11,240 nt of DNA, from assembly GCA_026770585.1 (NCBI GenBank), contig MU647322.1:83430-94669 (forward strand). The letters are read 5' to 3'. The notes under the pieces are model-generated. The model made no database searches. It was not told the DNA's origin and saw only the letters and a list, made by a program, of their open reading frames with translations. The translations under genes and the position numbers were made by a program. Below, piece after piece: positions 11,158 through 11,240 of the stretch. This DNA is from Baffinella frigidus. Taxonomy: Eukaryota; Cryptophyceae; Cryptomonadales; Baffinellaceae. Each line of letters begins with the position of its first letter. Position 1 is the stretch's first letter.

Positions 11158-11240
11158 CGGAGGGGAGAGAGGGTGCGGCATAGGGGGGGAGAGAAGGAGA
11201 GAGAGAGAGGAAGGGAGCGAGGGGGAGAGAGAGGGGGGGA
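11158..11240. repeat. GA-rich tract at the window edge
   Basis: G/A-rich with (GA)n runs and G-tracts. In minus sense it is a CT tract upstream of the junction near 11132-11141. Truncated by the window end. Confidence 0.75.

Overview
The window looks like nuclear DNA of a eukaryotic alga, in a repeat-rich and possibly subtelomeric or gene-decay region. Three things support this. (1) Degenerate Arabidopsis-type telomere-like arrays (TTTAGGG and the variants TTTGGGG, TTTCGGG, TTTGGTG, GTGTAGGG) recur along most of its length. (2) Short coding-like islands carry canonical GT..AG splice sites. (3) A minus-strand start near 4237 encodes a signal peptide followed by an S-A-F-A-P motif and an Arg/Ala-rich stretch. 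That is the hallmark of nucleus-encoded plastid preproteins in algae with secondary red plastids (stramenopiles, haptophytes, cryptophytes). The species cannot be fixed from sequence alone. There are no bacterial operons, and I saw no CRISPR array, rRNA or tRNA.

Layout. 1-735: a foldback, then a telomere-like array holding three copies of one exon end (ANGEC..LPLDTV). 740-1430: a GA tract, an ectopic scrap of the plastid-presequence start, a foldback element and a small plus-strand ORF. 1450-2070: a tandem duplication carrying two nearly identical 76-77 bp exons (RVTEEEL..). 2090-3200: more arrays and an exon (EFEAFLKKESCELRN..) with two further copies, one split by a 140 bp foldback element with a 4 bp target duplication, then an exon with TNHF. 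3220-3710: two more foldback elements. 3970-4240: the plastid-targeted N-terminus. 4300-5470: a plus-strand stretch without arrays, with a Lys-rich exon-like segment and a Lys/Glu/Ser-rich C-terminal ORF. 5480-6060: foldbacks, one nested in another. 6300-6790: a low-complexity ORF readable on both strands. 6800-7830: arrays, CT/GA microsatellites and one exon-like island. 7830-9020: diverged non-autonomous elements. 9110-10340: arrays with a convincing exon-intron-exon (10040-10111, intron 9656-10039, exon 9593-9655), whose outer exon ends have each been re-copied several times. 10500-11240: arrays, one short exon and two 26 nt exon-like modules.

The unifying pattern is that many exon-like islands sit on the minus strand, inside or beside telomere-like arrays that read CCCTAAA-like in the same sense. 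The local duplications repeatedly include exactly one splice junction plus some array. I infer that array-filled introns drive unequal recombination, yielding exon-end copies, partial pseudo-exons and possibly micro-exons. Which islands are still expressed, and whether they belong to one gene or several, cannot be decided from the sequence alone.
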